Shown one piece after another: positions 1 to 8,634 of a stretch of 64,000 nucleotides of DNA (position 1 is its first letter; each line of letters opens with the position of its first letter). The position numbers and the translations under genes were made by a program. Where the stretch lies: NCBI RefSeq assembly GCF_008369915.1, contig NZ_VSRN01000001.1:6630501-6694500 (forward strand), in the 5' to 3' direction. The notes under the pieces were generated by a model that saw only the letters and a program-made list of their open reading frames with translations, was not told the DNA's origin and ran no database searches. Source of the DNA: Dyadobacter sp. UC 10. Its GTDB lineage: Bacteria; Bacteroidota; Bacteroidia; Cytophagales; Spirosomataceae.

Positions 1-675
1 ATTGATACACAGCAAAATGTCATGTGCATTCCAGTCGTCACGGTCCACATAATGCGAATCGTTTGAGCAGATCACTTTTACATTATATTTCTTGGCAAAC
101 CTTAAAAGTACCTCATTTACAATATACTGATCGCGGATTTCATGACGCTGCAACTCTACATAAAAATCATCGCCAAATAAGTCTAGCCACCATTTGAATT
201 CCTTTTCCGCAGCTTCTTCCCCTTGTCGTAATATCGTCTTTGGAATTACCGCACCAATGCAGCAGGTAGTAGCGATCAGGCCCTGGTGATACTTGACGAT
301 CAACTCTTTATCAATACGCGGGTATTTACCATACATACCTTCGATAAAGCCCAGCGAACACATTTTAACCAGGTTCTTATACCCAAGCTCGTCTTTGGCA
401 AGCAGCAACTGGTGAAAACGTACGTCTTTTTTGTCTTTGGTAAATTGCCGTACATGCCTGTCTTCCACCACATAAAACTCGCAGCCTACTATCGGCTTGA
501 TGCCCTGCTTATTTCCTTCGGCGACAAATTCAAATACGCCGAACATATTCCCGTGATCGGTAATCGCCACGGCGGGCATATTGTCCTCCTTGGCCTTTTT
601 GAAGAGCTTTTTAATATCAGCCGCACCGTCAAGAAGCGAAAACTGGGTGTGGCAGTGTAAGTGTGAAAATTGCAT
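1..675 (-). CDS. dnaE: DNA polymerase III alpha subunit, N-terminal part (cut by window edge)
   Basis: The reverse strand is open from an ATG at 675 to the window edge, 225 codons, so the C-terminal part lies outside. It begins MQFSHLHCHTQFSLLDG and continues with AITDHGNMFG and VGCEFYVVEDRH, the opening of the PHP domain that starts bacterial DnaE proteins; the LHCHT and TDHGN segments hold the metal-ligand histidines typical of PHP. DnaE is the replicative polymerase catalytic subunit and acts at the fork in the cytoplasm. Only the PHP portion is visible, so polymerase and OB-fold domains cannot be checked. The family call is secure from the N-terminus; PolC or DnaE2 are less likely given this exact start. 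Confidence 0.93.
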   Translation of the reverse strand, partial: MQFSHLHCHTQFSLLDGAADIKKLFKKAKEDNMPAVAITDHGNMFGVFEFVAEGNKQGIKPIVGCEFYVVEDRHVRQFTKDKKDVRFHQLLLAKDELGYKNLVKMCSLGFIEGMYGKYPRIDKELIVKYHQGLIATTCCIGAVIPKTILRQGEEAAEKEFKWWLDLFGDDFYVELQRHEIRDQYIVNEVLLRFAKKYNVKVICSNDSHYVDRDDWNAHDILLCIN

Positions 676-726
676 TTGGTATAGGTTGTATTAATAGGAT
701 TGGCTCAAATACGAAGGAAAGTCCGG

Positions 727-1398
727 TCAGTGCTCCGCAGGCTGCTCGTACAATACATAATTCATATAGTCGGTAAAAGGTTTAAGGAGTTCGATCCCTT
801 TTAGCACCTGCTTACCAAAATCCCTGGAAGCCACTTCTTTATCAGTGAAGCGATGCATAAAAAAAAGTTGCTTGCGTTTCAACAGCTCAATTTCAGGATG
901 ATCTTTGGGAAAACCTTTGGGCATTGTCTTCAAACTTTCACCTTCGATCTCAGGAAAAAACGTCCGGAATTCTTTTGCTTCAATGATCGCCCTCAGTTCG
1001 TCGGCATTATAATCCACTTCCTGACGGTACCGTGCGAGCTGCTCGGAAGTAGTTTCCCACATACCGCCGCCAAGAAAGGTCAGGTTACCCGGCTGTATCT
1101 GTATATAATAGTCTATTTTACCGGAACTCTTCCCTCCCGGACCAATGCCGGCAGCGAGGTTATTTTTGTAAGGTGCTTTATTTTTTGAAAAACGAATATC
1201 CCTGTTAATGCGCAAGAGGCATTCTTTGACCTGCAAATTTCCGAGATCCTGAAATTTTCCGACTTCTTCGATCAGGTAGCCTACCAGTTGCTCCATATCT
1301 GCCTTTGCGGCGTCATACCGCTTTCTATTCTCCTGAAACCATTCCCTGTTGTTGTTTTCTGCTAATTGACTGAGAAAGTGAAGTGTTGCGGATTCCAT
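727..1398 (-). CDS. DUF2461 domain-containing protein
   Basis: A 223-residue cytoplasmic protein of the DUF2461 (TIGR02453) family, whose biochemical role is unknown. Family marks visible are the opening FLSQLAENNNREWFQENRKRY, the central RINRDIRFSKNKAPYKNN, and GPGGKSSGKIDYYIQI with a GGG turn. The reading frame stays open up to 1449, but the start at 1398 (MESATLHF) is preferred because family members begin just before this first helix, and because a -7-type box lies at 1423-1430, inside what would be coding sequence under the longer reading. It stands alone between dnaE and the oppositely oriented trpS, with no partner that suggests a role. Confidence 0.85.
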   Translation of the reverse strand: MESATLHFLSQLAENNNREWFQENRKRYDAAKADMEQLVGYLIEEVGKFQDLGNLQVKECLLRINRDIRFSKNKAPYKNNLAAGIGPGGKSSGKIDYYIQIQPGNLTFLGGGMWETTSEQLARYRQEVDYNADELRAIIEAKEFRTFFPEIEGESLKTMPKGFPKDHPEIELLKRKQLFFMHRFTDKEVASRDFGKQVLKGIELLKPFTDYMNYVLYEQPAEH

Positions 1399-1422
1399 TC
1401 TAATTTCTTGAAGGTATAAAAT

Positions 1423-1430
1423 CAAATTTA
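1423..1430 (-). promoter_or_regulatory. Candidate -7 promoter box for the DUF2461 gene
   Basis: On the minus strand this reads TAAATTTG, an exact match to the Bacteroidota housekeeping -7 consensus TAnnTTTG. A TTG lies 16 bases further upstream, a little closer than the usual spacing of about 19. The box ends 24 bases before the ATG at 1398. It is only a consensus match; no transcript data are available. Confidence 0.4.
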
Positions 1431-1592
1431 CTGCGTTTTTGTGATTCAATTTAACGAATTTTGGGTGTACGAAAAGTATTTATAACAAAACAGTACACAC
1501 CATTTTATGAGGCTAAGCATGATCATATCGTATTGCTTCCCTTTTGGGATAATCGCCGTGAACCTCGAATAAGTAACTAAGAATATCTATAA

Positions 1593-2570
1593 ATGGCCAG
1601 AATCCTCACAGGCATTCAAAGTAGCGGAAGACCGCATTTAGGTAATATCCTCGGAGCAATCGCTCCGGCTATCCAACTCTCAAAAGATCCAAAAAACGAA
1701 TCTTTTTTCTTTATCGCTGACCTCCATTCACTTACTTCGCTTAAAAATGGAAAAGAGCGTGAAGGTTTTGTAAAAGCGATCGCAGCAACCTGGCTTGCTT
1801 TCGGTTTTGATTATAAAAAGAATGTATTCTGGCGACAGTCGCGGGTGCAGGAACATACTGAGCTGGCCTGGTACCTGAGCTGCTTCACGCCGTTTCCTAT
1901 GCTGGCGAATGCCACTTCATTTAAAGAGAAATCCGAAAAATTAGCCGACGTGAATGCTGGTCTATTCACCTATCCTGTTTTGCAGGCAGCTGATATTCTC
2001 CTTTACAATGCGAATATTATCCCCGTTGGCAAAGACCAGAAGCAACATCTCGAAATGACAAAAGATATTGCCGGCCGGTTTAATCAGTTAGCAGGTGAAG
2101 ATATCCTGGTACTTCCGGAGCCACAGATCGATGAGCGCATTATGACGATCCCGGGGCTCGACGGTCAAAAAATGAGCAAGTCTTATCATAACTATATTGA
2201 TATATTTCTTCCTGAAAATGAACTCAAAAAGGTGATCAAAAAGATCGTCTCGGATTCAACTCCGCTGGAAGAACCAAAAGACCCGGAAACCGATATTACC
2301 TTTAAATTATACAGCCTGATCGCCTCAACAGCTGAAATCGAAAACATGCGCCACAGTTATGTAAACGGTGGCTACGGTTACGGTCACGCCAAACAGGCGT
2401 TACTGGAATGCATGCTGGAAAAATTTGCTGAGCCGAGAAGGATTTTCAACTACTACATGGAAAACGATCAGGAACTGGAGGCGATCCTGGCAGAAGGGGA
2501 AGAAAAAGCGCGCCTGATCGCCCAGGAAACGATCGCAAAAGTACGTAAGGTCTTAGGTTTCAGCTCATGA
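1593..2570 (+). CDS. trpS: Tryptophan--tRNA ligase
   Basis: A 325-residue class I aminoacyl-tRNA synthetase that charges tRNA-Trp with tryptophan using ATP in the cytoplasm. The HIGH-type signature is PHLGN at residues 14-18, preceded by the TrpRS-typical GIQSSGRPH. The KMSKS loop is exact at residues 193-197 (GQKMSKSYHN). The TrpRS segments GLFTYPVLQAADILLY and VGKDQKQHLEMTKDIA are also present. Length is normal for bacterial TrpRS. Its stop codon overlaps the start of the PAP2 gene by four bases (ATGA), so the two are probably co-transcribed and translationally coupled. The intergenic region before it shows no obvious attenuator or T-box. Confidence 0.97.
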   Translation: MARILTGIQSSGRPHLGNILGAIAPAIQLSKDPKNESFFFIADLHSLTSLKNGKEREGFVKAIAATWLAFGFDYKKNVFWRQSRVQEHTELAWYLSCFTPFPMLANATSFKEKSEKLADVNAGLFTYPVLQAADILLYNANIIPVGKDQKQHLEMTKDIAGRFNQLAGEDILVLPEPQIDERIMTIPGLDGQKMSKSYHNYIDIFLPENELKKVIKKIVSDSTPLEEPKDPETDITFKLYSLIASTAEIENMRHSYVNGGYGYGHAKQALLECMLEKFAEPRRIFNYYMENDQELEAILAEGEEKARLIAQETIAKVRKVLGFSS

Positions 2571-3142
2571 CGGAAACAGTGGATATGCTCATTCGCTCCG
2601 ACCAGGAATTTTTTCTCTGGCTGAACGGGTTTCATACCCCCTGGCTCGATACGCTCATGGCCTGGATTACTTATAAGTACACCTGGATACCGATGTACGT
2701 GATATTGATCGCGTTTACGCTGGCCTCCGACAGAAAGAAGGGATTCGCAGAGCTGATTTTCGTTTTGCTTGCCGTGATTATTGCTGACAAAATTACATCA
2801 GGTTTGATGAAACCGTATTTCATCCGTTTTCGCCCCTGCCACGAGCCTGCACTCGACGGGCTGGTGCATGAGGTTACAGGTTGCGGCGGACTTTACGGGT
2901 TTGCGTCTTCGCATGCTTCGACGAGCTTTGCGCTGGCGATTACCTGGTTTACGTTTTTAAGAACAAAAGTACAATATCCCGGTTTGCTGTTTATTTGGGC
3001 TATCATTTATTCATACAGTCGCATTTATGTAGGGGTACATTACCCCGCCGATATATTGATAGGTGCACTGGTCGGAATGCTGGTTGGCTGGCTCTGTATC
3101 CGGTTGTATTACATTTTTTCGAAGAGATATTATCTTAATTAA
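2567..3142 (+). CDS. PAP2-family membrane phosphatase
   Basis: A 191-residue integral membrane phosphatase of the type 2 phosphatidic acid phosphatase/undecaprenyl-diphosphatase superfamily. The three active-site motifs are readable in order: KPYFIRFRP (K-x6-RP), SSHAS in place of PSGH, and SRIYVGVHYPADIL (SR-x5-H-x3-D), with four to five hydrophobic helices around them. The active site in this family faces the periplasm. Substrate cannot be read from sequence; lipid phosphate or undecaprenyl diphosphate are the usual ones. It overlaps trpS by four bases and is followed 38 bases later by prs, so it may be carried on a trpS transcript. Confidence 0.88.
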   Translation: MTETVDMLIRSDQEFFLWLNGFHTPWLDTLMAWITYKYTWIPMYVILIAFTLASDRKKGFAELIFVLLAVIIADKITSGLMKPYFIRFRPCHEPALDGLVHEVTGCGGLYGFASSHASTSFALAITWFTFLRTKVQYPGLLFIWAIIYSYSRIYVGVHYPADILIGALVGMLVGWLCIRLYYIFSKRYYLN

Positions 3143-3153
3143 TTGATTTTGTT

Positions 3154-3161
3154 TAATTTTG
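3154..3161 (+). promoter_or_regulatory. Candidate -7 promoter box for prs
   Basis: TAATTTTG matches the TAnnTTTG consensus exactly and ends 19 bases before the prs ATG at 3181, leaving room for a short leader. No TTTG is visible at the expected upstream distance, so the support is the -7 box alone. If active, prs and rplY would form their own transcript besides any read-through from trpS. Confidence 0.35.
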
Positions 3162-3180
3162 CGCAAATTTTAGTCCAGCC

Positions 3181-4125
3181 ATGGGTTCATTCAATACAGT
3201 AAAAATATTCTCAGGAAGTCAGTCAGAATATTTGGCAAAAGACATTGCCAGATATTACGGTAAGGAACTTGGCGGATATAATTTACGAAAATTTGCCGAT
3301 GGCGAACTGTCACCCAGCTTCGAGGAATCAGTCAGAGGCTGCGATGTTTTTTTAATTCAATCTACCTTTCCGCCGGCCGATAATCTTATGGAACTGCTCC
3401 TGATGGTTGACGCCGCGCGCCGCGCTTCTGCGCATTACGTAACTGTGGTAATCCCTTATTTCGGATATGCGCGCCAGGACAGGAAAGATAAACCCAGGGT
3501 TGCCATTGCTGCCAAAGTGGTAGCGAATCTGCTTACATCTGTTGGTGTGGACAGGTTGATGACAATCGATCTGCACGCCGGACAAATCCAGGGATTTTTC
3601 GATTTACCTGTGGACCATTTGGAAGGAACCTCGATTTTTGTTCCTTATATTAAATCCTTAAATCTTAAAAACCTGTTGATCGCTTCCCCGGATATGGGAG
3701 GAGCTGCAAGGGCCAGAAACTTCGCCAAATTCCTGAATGTGGATATGATCCTTTGCGACAAACATCGTAAACGGGCTAACGAAATTGCCAGCATGCAGGT
3801 GATCGGAGATGTTGAAGGGATGGATGTGGTACTTGTCGACGATTTGATTGATACCGGTGGGACGCTCTGCAAAGCTGCTGAACTGATCCTTGAAAAAGGC
3901 GCCAGCTCGGTAAGGGCCATCAGTACTCACGCGATCATGTCGGGTAAGGCGCACGAAAATATTGCCAACTCTGTTTTGGAAGAATTGATCGTCACAGACA
4001 CGATCCCTTTGAAACAAAAAAATGAAAAAATCCGCGTCTTGTCGGTTGCAGAGATATTTGCAAAAGCGATCGGCCGGATCAGAGATCATGAGTCTATTAG
4101 TTCATTGTTTATAAATTATCAGTAA
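3181..4125 (+). CDS. prs: Ribose-phosphate pyrophosphokinase
   Basis: A 314-residue cytoplasmic enzyme that makes phosphoribosyl diphosphate from ribose 5-phosphate and ATP, feeding purine, pyrimidine, histidine and tryptophan synthesis. It opens with KIFSGSQSEYLAKDIA, has FADGE with SFEESVRGCDVFLIQS, the PYFGYARQDRK flexible loop, DLHAGQIQGFFDLPVDHL, and the PRPP-binding loop VVLVDDLIDTGGT. Length fits the class I bacterial enzyme. rplY follows after 36 bases in the same direction and a strong terminator ends the unit, a prs-rplY arrangement common in bacteria. Confidence 0.97.
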   Translation: MGSFNTVKIFSGSQSEYLAKDIARYYGKELGGYNLRKFADGELSPSFEESVRGCDVFLIQSTFPPADNLMELLLMVDAARRASAHYVTVVIPYFGYARQDRKDKPRVAIAAKVVANLLTSVGVDRLMTIDLHAGQIQGFFDLPVDHLEGTSIFVPYIKSLNLKNLLIASPDMGGAARARNFAKFLNVDMILCDKHRKRANEIASMQVIGDVEGMDVVLVDDLIDTGGTLCKAAELILEKGASSVRAISTHAIMSGKAHENIANSVLEELIVTDTIPLKQKNEKIRVLSVAEIFAKAIGRIRDHESISSLFINYQ

Positions 4126-4161
4126 AATTTTATTTTAATTCACTTATTAATAAATATTCTT

Positions 4162-4725
4162 ATGAAAAAGCATGAGATTGTAGGGTTTAAAAGAGCGAAT
4201 CTCGGCAAGACGGAAGCCCAGGAACTACGTTCACAAGGTTATGTTCCGTCTGTGCTGTATGGTGGCAATGAGCAGGTACATTTTTATGCACCGGCAATGC
4301 TGTTCCGTGAATTGCTTTTCACACCGGATATTTTTGACGTAACCCTGAATATCGAGGGTACTTTGTACAATGCGATTCTTCAGGAAAAGCAGTTCCACCC
4401 TGTTAATGATTCTTTGATCCACGCGGATTTTCTTCAGATCATTGACGGCAAGGAAATTAAAGTTGACGTACCGGTTAAATTGACAGGTACTTCCACAGGA
4501 GTAATGAAAGGTGGAAAAATGAACCAAAAATTGCGTAAATTGCGTGTACAAGGTCTGGCTCAGAACATTCCGGACTATGTAAATGTTGACGTTACTGAAC
4601 TTGATTTAGGAAAATCTGTGAAGGTTGGTGCAGTAAAAGCTGAAAATTTTGTTATATTGACAGCCGCAAGCAACCCGATCGCTTCAGTAGAGATACCACG
4701 TGCGCTTCGCGGTACACTTAAGTAA
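4162..4725 (+). CDS. rplY: 50S ribosomal protein L25/general stress protein Ctc
   Basis: A 187-residue two-domain L25 of the Ctc/TL5 type, which binds 5S rRNA in the large subunit. The N-terminal L25 barrel starts with EIVGFKRANLGKTEAQELRSQG and contains VPSVLYGG; the C-terminal beta domain begins near residue 100 with KEIKVDVPVKLTGTSTGV and continues with KLRKLRVQG. It is thus the long form, not the roughly 95-residue single-domain form of enterobacteria. It is 36 bases downstream of prs and is followed by a hairpin terminator at 4760. Confidence 0.96.
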   Translation: MKKHEIVGFKRANLGKTEAQELRSQGYVPSVLYGGNEQVHFYAPAMLFRELLFTPDIFDVTLNIEGTLYNAILQEKQFHPVNDSLIHADFLQIIDGKEIKVDVPVKLTGTSTGVMKGGKMNQKLRKLRVQGLAQNIPDYVNVDVTELDLGKSVKVGAVKAENFVILTAASNPIASVEIPRALRGTLK

Positions 4726-4759
4726 GTATTTTATTTTTCATGGCTAATAGATGCAAACG

Positions 4760-4788
4760 TGCCGACCATTGGTCGGCATATTTGTTTT
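4760..4788 (+). terminator. Intrinsic terminator of prs-rplY
   Basis: TGCCGACC, a three-base loop ATT, and GGTCGGCA form a perfect 8-bp stem at 4760-4778, followed by a T-rich tail with TTTGTTTT. It ends the rightward prs-rplY unit. The T tail overlaps the last codon of the leftward dehydrogenase gene, whose stop is at 4787-4789, so the two units are tightly back to back. Confidence 0.85.
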
Positions 4789-5713
4789 ATAACCATTCCT
4801 CAATCTGCTGTACCAGCACTTCGTTAATGCGAACATAGCTCTCCTGCGTCCAGCCCCCGATATGCGGCGTCAGTACTACCTGATCTGAACTGCGCAGGTA
4901 CTCAAAAGCATCCTGCTGGGATATGGTAAGCTTATTGATTTTTTCATTTTCTAATACATCGAGGCAGGCTCCCCGGATCTTTCCGCTTTTTAAGCCTCTT
5001 ACCACCGCATCCAGTTTCACTATTTCACCACGTGAAAGGTTCATTAAAAAAAATGGCTTGCCGCATTTCGCAATAAAATCATCATCGATGAGATAGCGGC
5101 TCAGTTCAGTTAATGGAAGATGTAGACTGATCACATCCGCTTTCTCCATGATTTCTTCCATACCCGACTCAGCAGCAAACTGATCGCCATAATGATCGCG
5201 GTACTTGTCATATGCCAGCACCTGACAGCCAAAGCCGCTCAGTCTTTTGGCGGTAGCGCCTCCGTTGTTCCCGTAACCGATCAGGCCGACGGTTTTACCC
5301 AATAACTCAATACCCCGATTACCTTCCCGGTCCCAGATTCCCTGCCGCACTTCCCTATCGGCTCTCAACAGATTATTGAAGAGGCTTAGCAGCATTCCGA
5401 GGGCCTGTTCCGCAACCGCGTCACGATTGCCTTTGCCGGCGTGAAAAACTTCGATCTGCATATCTCTTACGACATTCAGATCAATCAGATCGAGCCCTGC
5501 CCCTGCCCTGGCGATAAAACGAAGCTTTTGCGCATTCGCCAGCAGGTCCTGATCCAAAAATGTCTTACTTCTGATCACCAGTCCTTCATAGTCTGGAAGA
5601 GCCGTTTTAATGTCTTCCCGACGATACTCGGGATGGTACGCATATTCCCAGCCACGCTGTTCGAGCATGCTGAAAAGCGACGGATGCATGGAGTCTGCAA
5701 TGAGGATTTTCAT
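4787..5713 (-). CDS. NAD-dependent 2-hydroxyacid dehydrogenase (phosphoglycerate dehydrogenase-like)
   Basis: A 308-residue cytoplasmic D-2-hydroxyacid dehydrogenase. It shows IRSKTFLDQDLL and FIARAGAGLDLIDL of the substrate domain, the Rossmann dinucleotide fold GKTVGLIGYGNNGGATAKRL, the catalytic arginine segment FFLMNLSRGEIV, and the catalytic histidine in LTPHIGGWTQES. The IGG-W after the catalytic His and the GAGLD segment resemble SerA-type phosphoglycerate dehydrogenases, so the first step of serine synthesis is a reasonable guess, but no ACT domain is present and serC is not adjacent. Another 2-hydroxyacid could be the substrate. It diverges from pdxA, with 96 bases between the start codons. 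Confidence 0.85.
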   Translation of the reverse strand: MKILIADSMHPSLFSMLEQRGWEYAYHPEYRREDIKTALPDYEGLVIRSKTFLDQDLLANAQKLRFIARAGAGLDLIDLNVVRDMQIEVFHAGKGNRDAVAEQALGMLLSLFNNLLRADREVRQGIWDREGNRGIELLGKTVGLIGYGNNGGATAKRLSGFGCQVLAYDKYRDHYGDQFAAESGMEEIMEKADVISLHLPLTELSRYLIDDDFIAKCGKPFFLMNLSRGEIVKLDAVVRGLKSGKIRGACLDVLENEKINKLTISQQDAFEYLRSSDQVVLTPHIGGWTQESYVRINEVLVQQIEEWL

Positions 5714-5756
5714 AGGAGCACAGGATTTTTTGTAACTTGCCTGTTTAAGGCGCTGG

Positions 5757-5764
5757 CAAAAATA
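5757..5764 (-). promoter_or_regulatory. Candidate -7 promoter box for the 2-hydroxyacid dehydrogenase gene
   Basis: The minus strand reads TATTTTTG, an exact TAnnTTTG match, ending 43 bases before the ATG at 5713. No well-spaced TTTG is visible upstream of it, so this rests on one element only. Confidence 0.33.
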
Positions 5765-5809
5765 ACAGAGATTTGCTCAGCAGAATAGATTCAACCGCAT
5801 TTAACGTAC

Positions 5810-6916
5810 ATGAGCGATCAACAGAGCGATAAACCCGTCATAGGAATCACAATCGGCGATTATAACGGCATTGGCCCCGAAGTAATCCTTAAAGCATTAG
5901 AAGGAAATCAGTTAGCCAAATTATGCACGCCGGTTATCTACGGTTCTTTAAAAGTTTTGAACCAATACCGCAATCTCCTTGAAATGAAAGAATGGACACT
6001 GCACGGTATCCAAAAGCCGGAGCAGGCCAACCATAAGCTTACGAATGTGATCACATGCTGGCAGGATAATCAGACCGAGATCCAGCCGGGCGTAGTTACT
6101 GCCGAAGCCGGACAAGGTTCTCTTGCGTCCTTGAAACGCGCTGTTGAGGACCTTAAAGACGGAAAAATCCAGGCGCTGGTTACCGGCCCGATCAACAAGG
6201 ATAATATCCAGAGTGAGGATTTTAAATTTCCCGGCCACACGGAGTTCCTGGCACAGGCTTTTGAGAAAGAAGAGGCGCTGATGTTTATGGTCGCCGGCGA
6301 CCTGCGCGTAGGTGTATTGACGGGACATATCCCCCTGGAAAAAGTGAAGTCACAGATTACGGCGGAGAAGCTTTCTGCAAAAATCGAACAGATCCTGAAA
6401 TCCCTCAAAGGCGATTTCGGAATCAAAAAACCCAAGCTCGCCGTGCTCGGGCTGAACCCGCATGCGGGTGAAAACGGATTGCTAGGTACGGAAGAGCAGG
6501 AAGTGATCCAGCCGGTGATTAAAACCTTTAAAGAAAAAGGAAATCTGGTGGTAGGCCCATTTCCGGCCGACGGTTTTTTCGCCGCAGGCACTTATAAGCA
6601 ATATGATGCAGTACTGGCCATGTACCACGATCAGGGCCTGATTCCCTTTAAAACATTGGCATTCAATGAAGGAGTAAATTTTACAGCGGGCTTATCTGCG
6701 GTCCGTACATCTCCGGATCATGGAACCGCCTATAACATTGCAGGCAAAAACCTGGCAGAGCCGGGCTCCCTTTTACAGGCTATTTATCTCGCTTGCGACA
6801 TTTCCCGTTTCCGCGATTTTAACGGAGAGATGGACAAAAATGCATTGATTTCCAAGCCACAACAATCGGAAAGTCAGCACCCTGCGAAATCCGGGGGTAA
6901 GCAGAGGTTTAATTAG
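5810..6916 (+). CDS. pdxA: 4-hydroxythreonine-4-phosphate dehydrogenase
   Basis: A 368-residue PdxA that oxidises 4-phosphohydroxy-L-threonine with NAD in the DXP-dependent pyridoxal phosphate pathway. Visible marks are GITIGDYNGIGPEVILKAL at the N-terminus, LVTGPINKDNI, FPGHTEFLA (metal-binding histidine), LGLNPHAGENG, FPADGFF, MYHDQGLIPFK and RTSPDHGTAYNIAG. The protein is slightly longer than most PdxA because of a polar tail of about 25 residues (rich in K, S, Q) after the folded domain. pdxJ is not in view. The gene diverges from the 2-hydroxyacid dehydrogenase; in many bacteria a related dehydrogenase (PdxB) acts one step before PdxA, so the neighbouring gene could be functionally linked, which is inference. 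Confidence 0.95.
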   Translation: MSDQQSDKPVIGITIGDYNGIGPEVILKALEGNQLAKLCTPVIYGSLKVLNQYRNLLEMKEWTLHGIQKPEQANHKLTNVITCWQDNQTEIQPGVVTAEAGQGSLASLKRAVEDLKDGKIQALVTGPINKDNIQSEDFKFPGHTEFLAQAFEKEEALMFMVAGDLRVGVLTGHIPLEKVKSQITAEKLSAKIEQILKSLKGDFGIKKPKLAVLGLNPHAGENGLLGTEEQEVIQPVIKTFKEKGNLVVGPFPADGFFAAGTYKQYDAVLAMYHDQGLIPFKTLAFNEGVNFTAGLSAVRTSPDHGTAYNIAGKNLAEPGSLLQAIYLACDISRFRDFNGEMDKNALISKPQQSESQHPAKSGGKQRFN

Positions 6917-6946
6917 CTGTTGGCTTTTAGCTATTAGCTTTTGGCT
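6913..6946. repeat. Short imperfect direct repeat (TTAGCTRTTRGCTT)
   Basis: Two 14-base copies, TTAGCTGTTGGCTT and TTAGCTATTAGCTT, lie end to end just after the pdxA stop codon and are followed by a partial third (TTGGCT). The copies differ at two positions. No coding role is apparent; it sits in the 85-base gap before yicC. Confidence 0.5.
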
Positions 6947-7001
6947 AGGGCTGCTAGGTTTAGAAATAGACAGGTGATAATATGTTACTAAATATACAAA
7001 A

Positions 7002-7889
7002 ATGCTAAAATCCATGACCGGATACGGTGTATCCAACATCGAGTCCGATTCAATTAATGTGACCGTCGAAATCAAGACGCTTAATTCCAAATTTCTGGAT
7101 ATCTATTGCAGGATACCGAGAAATTATTCGGAAAAAGAAATCGAGATCAGAAACCTGATTACGCAATCTTTGGAAAGAGGGAAAGTGGAGTTTACGCTCA
7201 CAGTCCAGCCGGTTGGTAAAACGATCGCCTCAACTTCTGTAAACCGCCCGCTGATCAATGCATATTATCAGGATTTGGTTACCACGGCTGGCGAATTGCA
7301 GTTTGCGCCAGACTATACAGAACTTTTCCGCATTGCACTGCAAATGCCGAATGCCTACAATAATGAAATTGTGGACGAATCGAGCCGGGAGAATGACTGG
7401 GCGCAAATTAAGGTTGCAGTGATGAATGCGCTGCACAAATGCACGGTGTTCAGGGAGCAGGAAGGAAAAATGACCGCTGATAAGTTTACGGATTATATCA
7501 AAAACATCGAAACACTACTGGCAGGCGTTGCCGAGCAGGACAAGCAACGTATTCCGAATGTACGGGAGCGGCTGGAAAAGCAGGTGCGTGAGCTGCTGTC
7601 AGACGATAATTTCGACCCTAATCGTTTCGAACAGGAGCTGATCTATTATGTGGAGAAATTCGATATTTCAGAAGAGAAGATACGTCTGGCAAATCACCTG
7701 ACCTATTTTATTGAAACAATGAAGGCGTCGGAAAGCAATGGAAAGAAGCTCAATTTTATTGCGCAGGAAATCGGCCGCGAAATCAATACCATCGGCTCCA
7801 AAGCGAACGACGTGGCGATCCAGCACCTCGTAGTTCAGATGAAAGACGAGCTGGAAAAGATCAAGGAACAAACCATGAATATCATTTAA
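7002..7889 (+). CDS. yicC: YicC-family endoribonuclease/stress-induced protein
   Basis: A 295-residue YicC family protein. The N-terminal signature MLKSMTGYG with NVTVEIKTLNSKFLDIYCRIP and the C-terminal DUF1732 block GKKLNFIAQEIGREINTIGSKAND are both intact, and the length matches the family. Enterobacterial YicC is an RNA-binding endoribonuclease that acts in stress and stationary phase; the same role here is by homology only. The glycosylase gene starts four bases after its stop codon, so the two are co-transcribed. In many bacteria gmk follows yicC; here it does not. Confidence 0.93.
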   Translation: MLKSMTGYGVSNIESDSINVTVEIKTLNSKFLDIYCRIPRNYSEKEIEIRNLITQSLERGKVEFTLTVQPVGKTIASTSVNRPLINAYYQDLVTTAGELQFAPDYTELFRIALQMPNAYNNEIVDESSRENDWAQIKVAVMNALHKCTVFREQEGKMTADKFTDYIKNIETLLAGVAEQDKQRIPNVRERLEKQVRELLSDDNFDPNRFEQELIYYVEKFDISEEKIRLANHLTYFIETMKASESNGKKLNFIAQEIGREINTIGSKANDVAIQHLVVQMKDELEKIKEQTMNII

Positions 7890-7893
7890 TATC

Positions 7894-8520
7894 ATGCAGG
7901 GAAGCAAGCTCCCTCTCTCCTTTTACCATTCTCACGATACGCTTTCGCTGGCCAGAAATTTGCTTGGCTGCGAGCTCTTCCACGATAGTCCCGAAGGCAT
8001 TACCTCCGGGATTATCGTGGAAACCGAAGCTTACCTTCGCGACGATCCCGCCTGCCACGCATTCAACCGCCGTACTGCCCGGACTGAGCCAATGTATGGG
8101 GAGCCTGGCACCATTTATGTTTATCTTATTTATGGTATGTACCAGTGTTTCAATGTGGTCAGCAATAAAGCCGGCATTGGAGAAGCGGTATTAATACGCG
8201 CACTGCAGCCGACCGGCGGATTGGATTTAATGCAATACCGGCGGCAAGTTATCCGAGCCAAGGCAGCGACACCCGCGAAACCACGAAAGGAAATTGCGCT
8301 CAGAGAGCTTTGTCGCGGACCAGGTAAGCTGGTAAAAGCAATGGGTATCGATCGCGCGATTCACAATAATCTTACGTTAACCGACAGCCCGCTATATCTC
8401 ACAGCGCCGCTCTTTACCAGTTTTGACGTGATGGTTACGACCCGCATTGGTATCAATGTGGGTGCCGATCTGCCGTATCGGTTTTTCGTCAAAAACAATC
8501 CTTTTGTCAGCCGGGGATAG
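7894..8520 (+). CDS. DNA-3-methyladenine glycosylase (AAG/MPG type)
   Basis: A 208-residue base-excision repair enzyme of the alkyladenine DNA glycosylase family, which removes 3-methyladenine and related alkylated purines. Marks include LARNLLGCEL, the active-site strand GIIVETEAYLRDDPACHA with the catalytic Glu, the intercalating region MYGEPGTIYVYLIYGMYQCFNV, EAVLIRALQP, and CRGPGKLVKAMGI. Length is normal for the bacterial form. It is four bases downstream of yicC. The last codons are followed at once by GATAAAATGC, a short motif seen after two other stop codons in this window. Confidence 0.94.
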   Translation: MQGSKLPLSFYHSHDTLSLARNLLGCELFHDSPEGITSGIIVETEAYLRDDPACHAFNRRTARTEPMYGEPGTIYVYLIYGMYQCFNVVSNKAGIGEAVLIRALQPTGGLDLMQYRRQVIRAKAATPAKPRKEIALRELCRGPGKLVKAMGIDRAIHNNLTLTDSPLYLTAPLFTSFDVMVTTRIGINVGADLPYRFFVKNNPFVSRG

Positions 8521-8594
8521 GATAAAATGCTAATAAACAGGGAGAAAATTCTATTTAGCGGAATTTACATTCCCTGACTTTGCGATTGATTTTT

Positions 8595-8602
8595 TATCTT
8601 TG
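8595..8602 (+). promoter_or_regulatory. Candidate -7 promoter box for the TPR histidine kinase unit
   Basis: TATCTTTG matches TAnnTTTG. It lies 32 bases before the small leader frame at 8635 and 94 bases before the kinase start. The only TTTG nearby (8579-8582) is too close for standard spacing, so confidence is modest. Confidence 0.35.
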
Positions 8603-8634
8603 AATTGCATAACCCCGTTTCTCAACAAAATACC

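Noticed and set aside
286..660. 124-residue plus-strand frame
   Set aside because: It is antisense to the PHP domain of dnaE, which is clearly coding.
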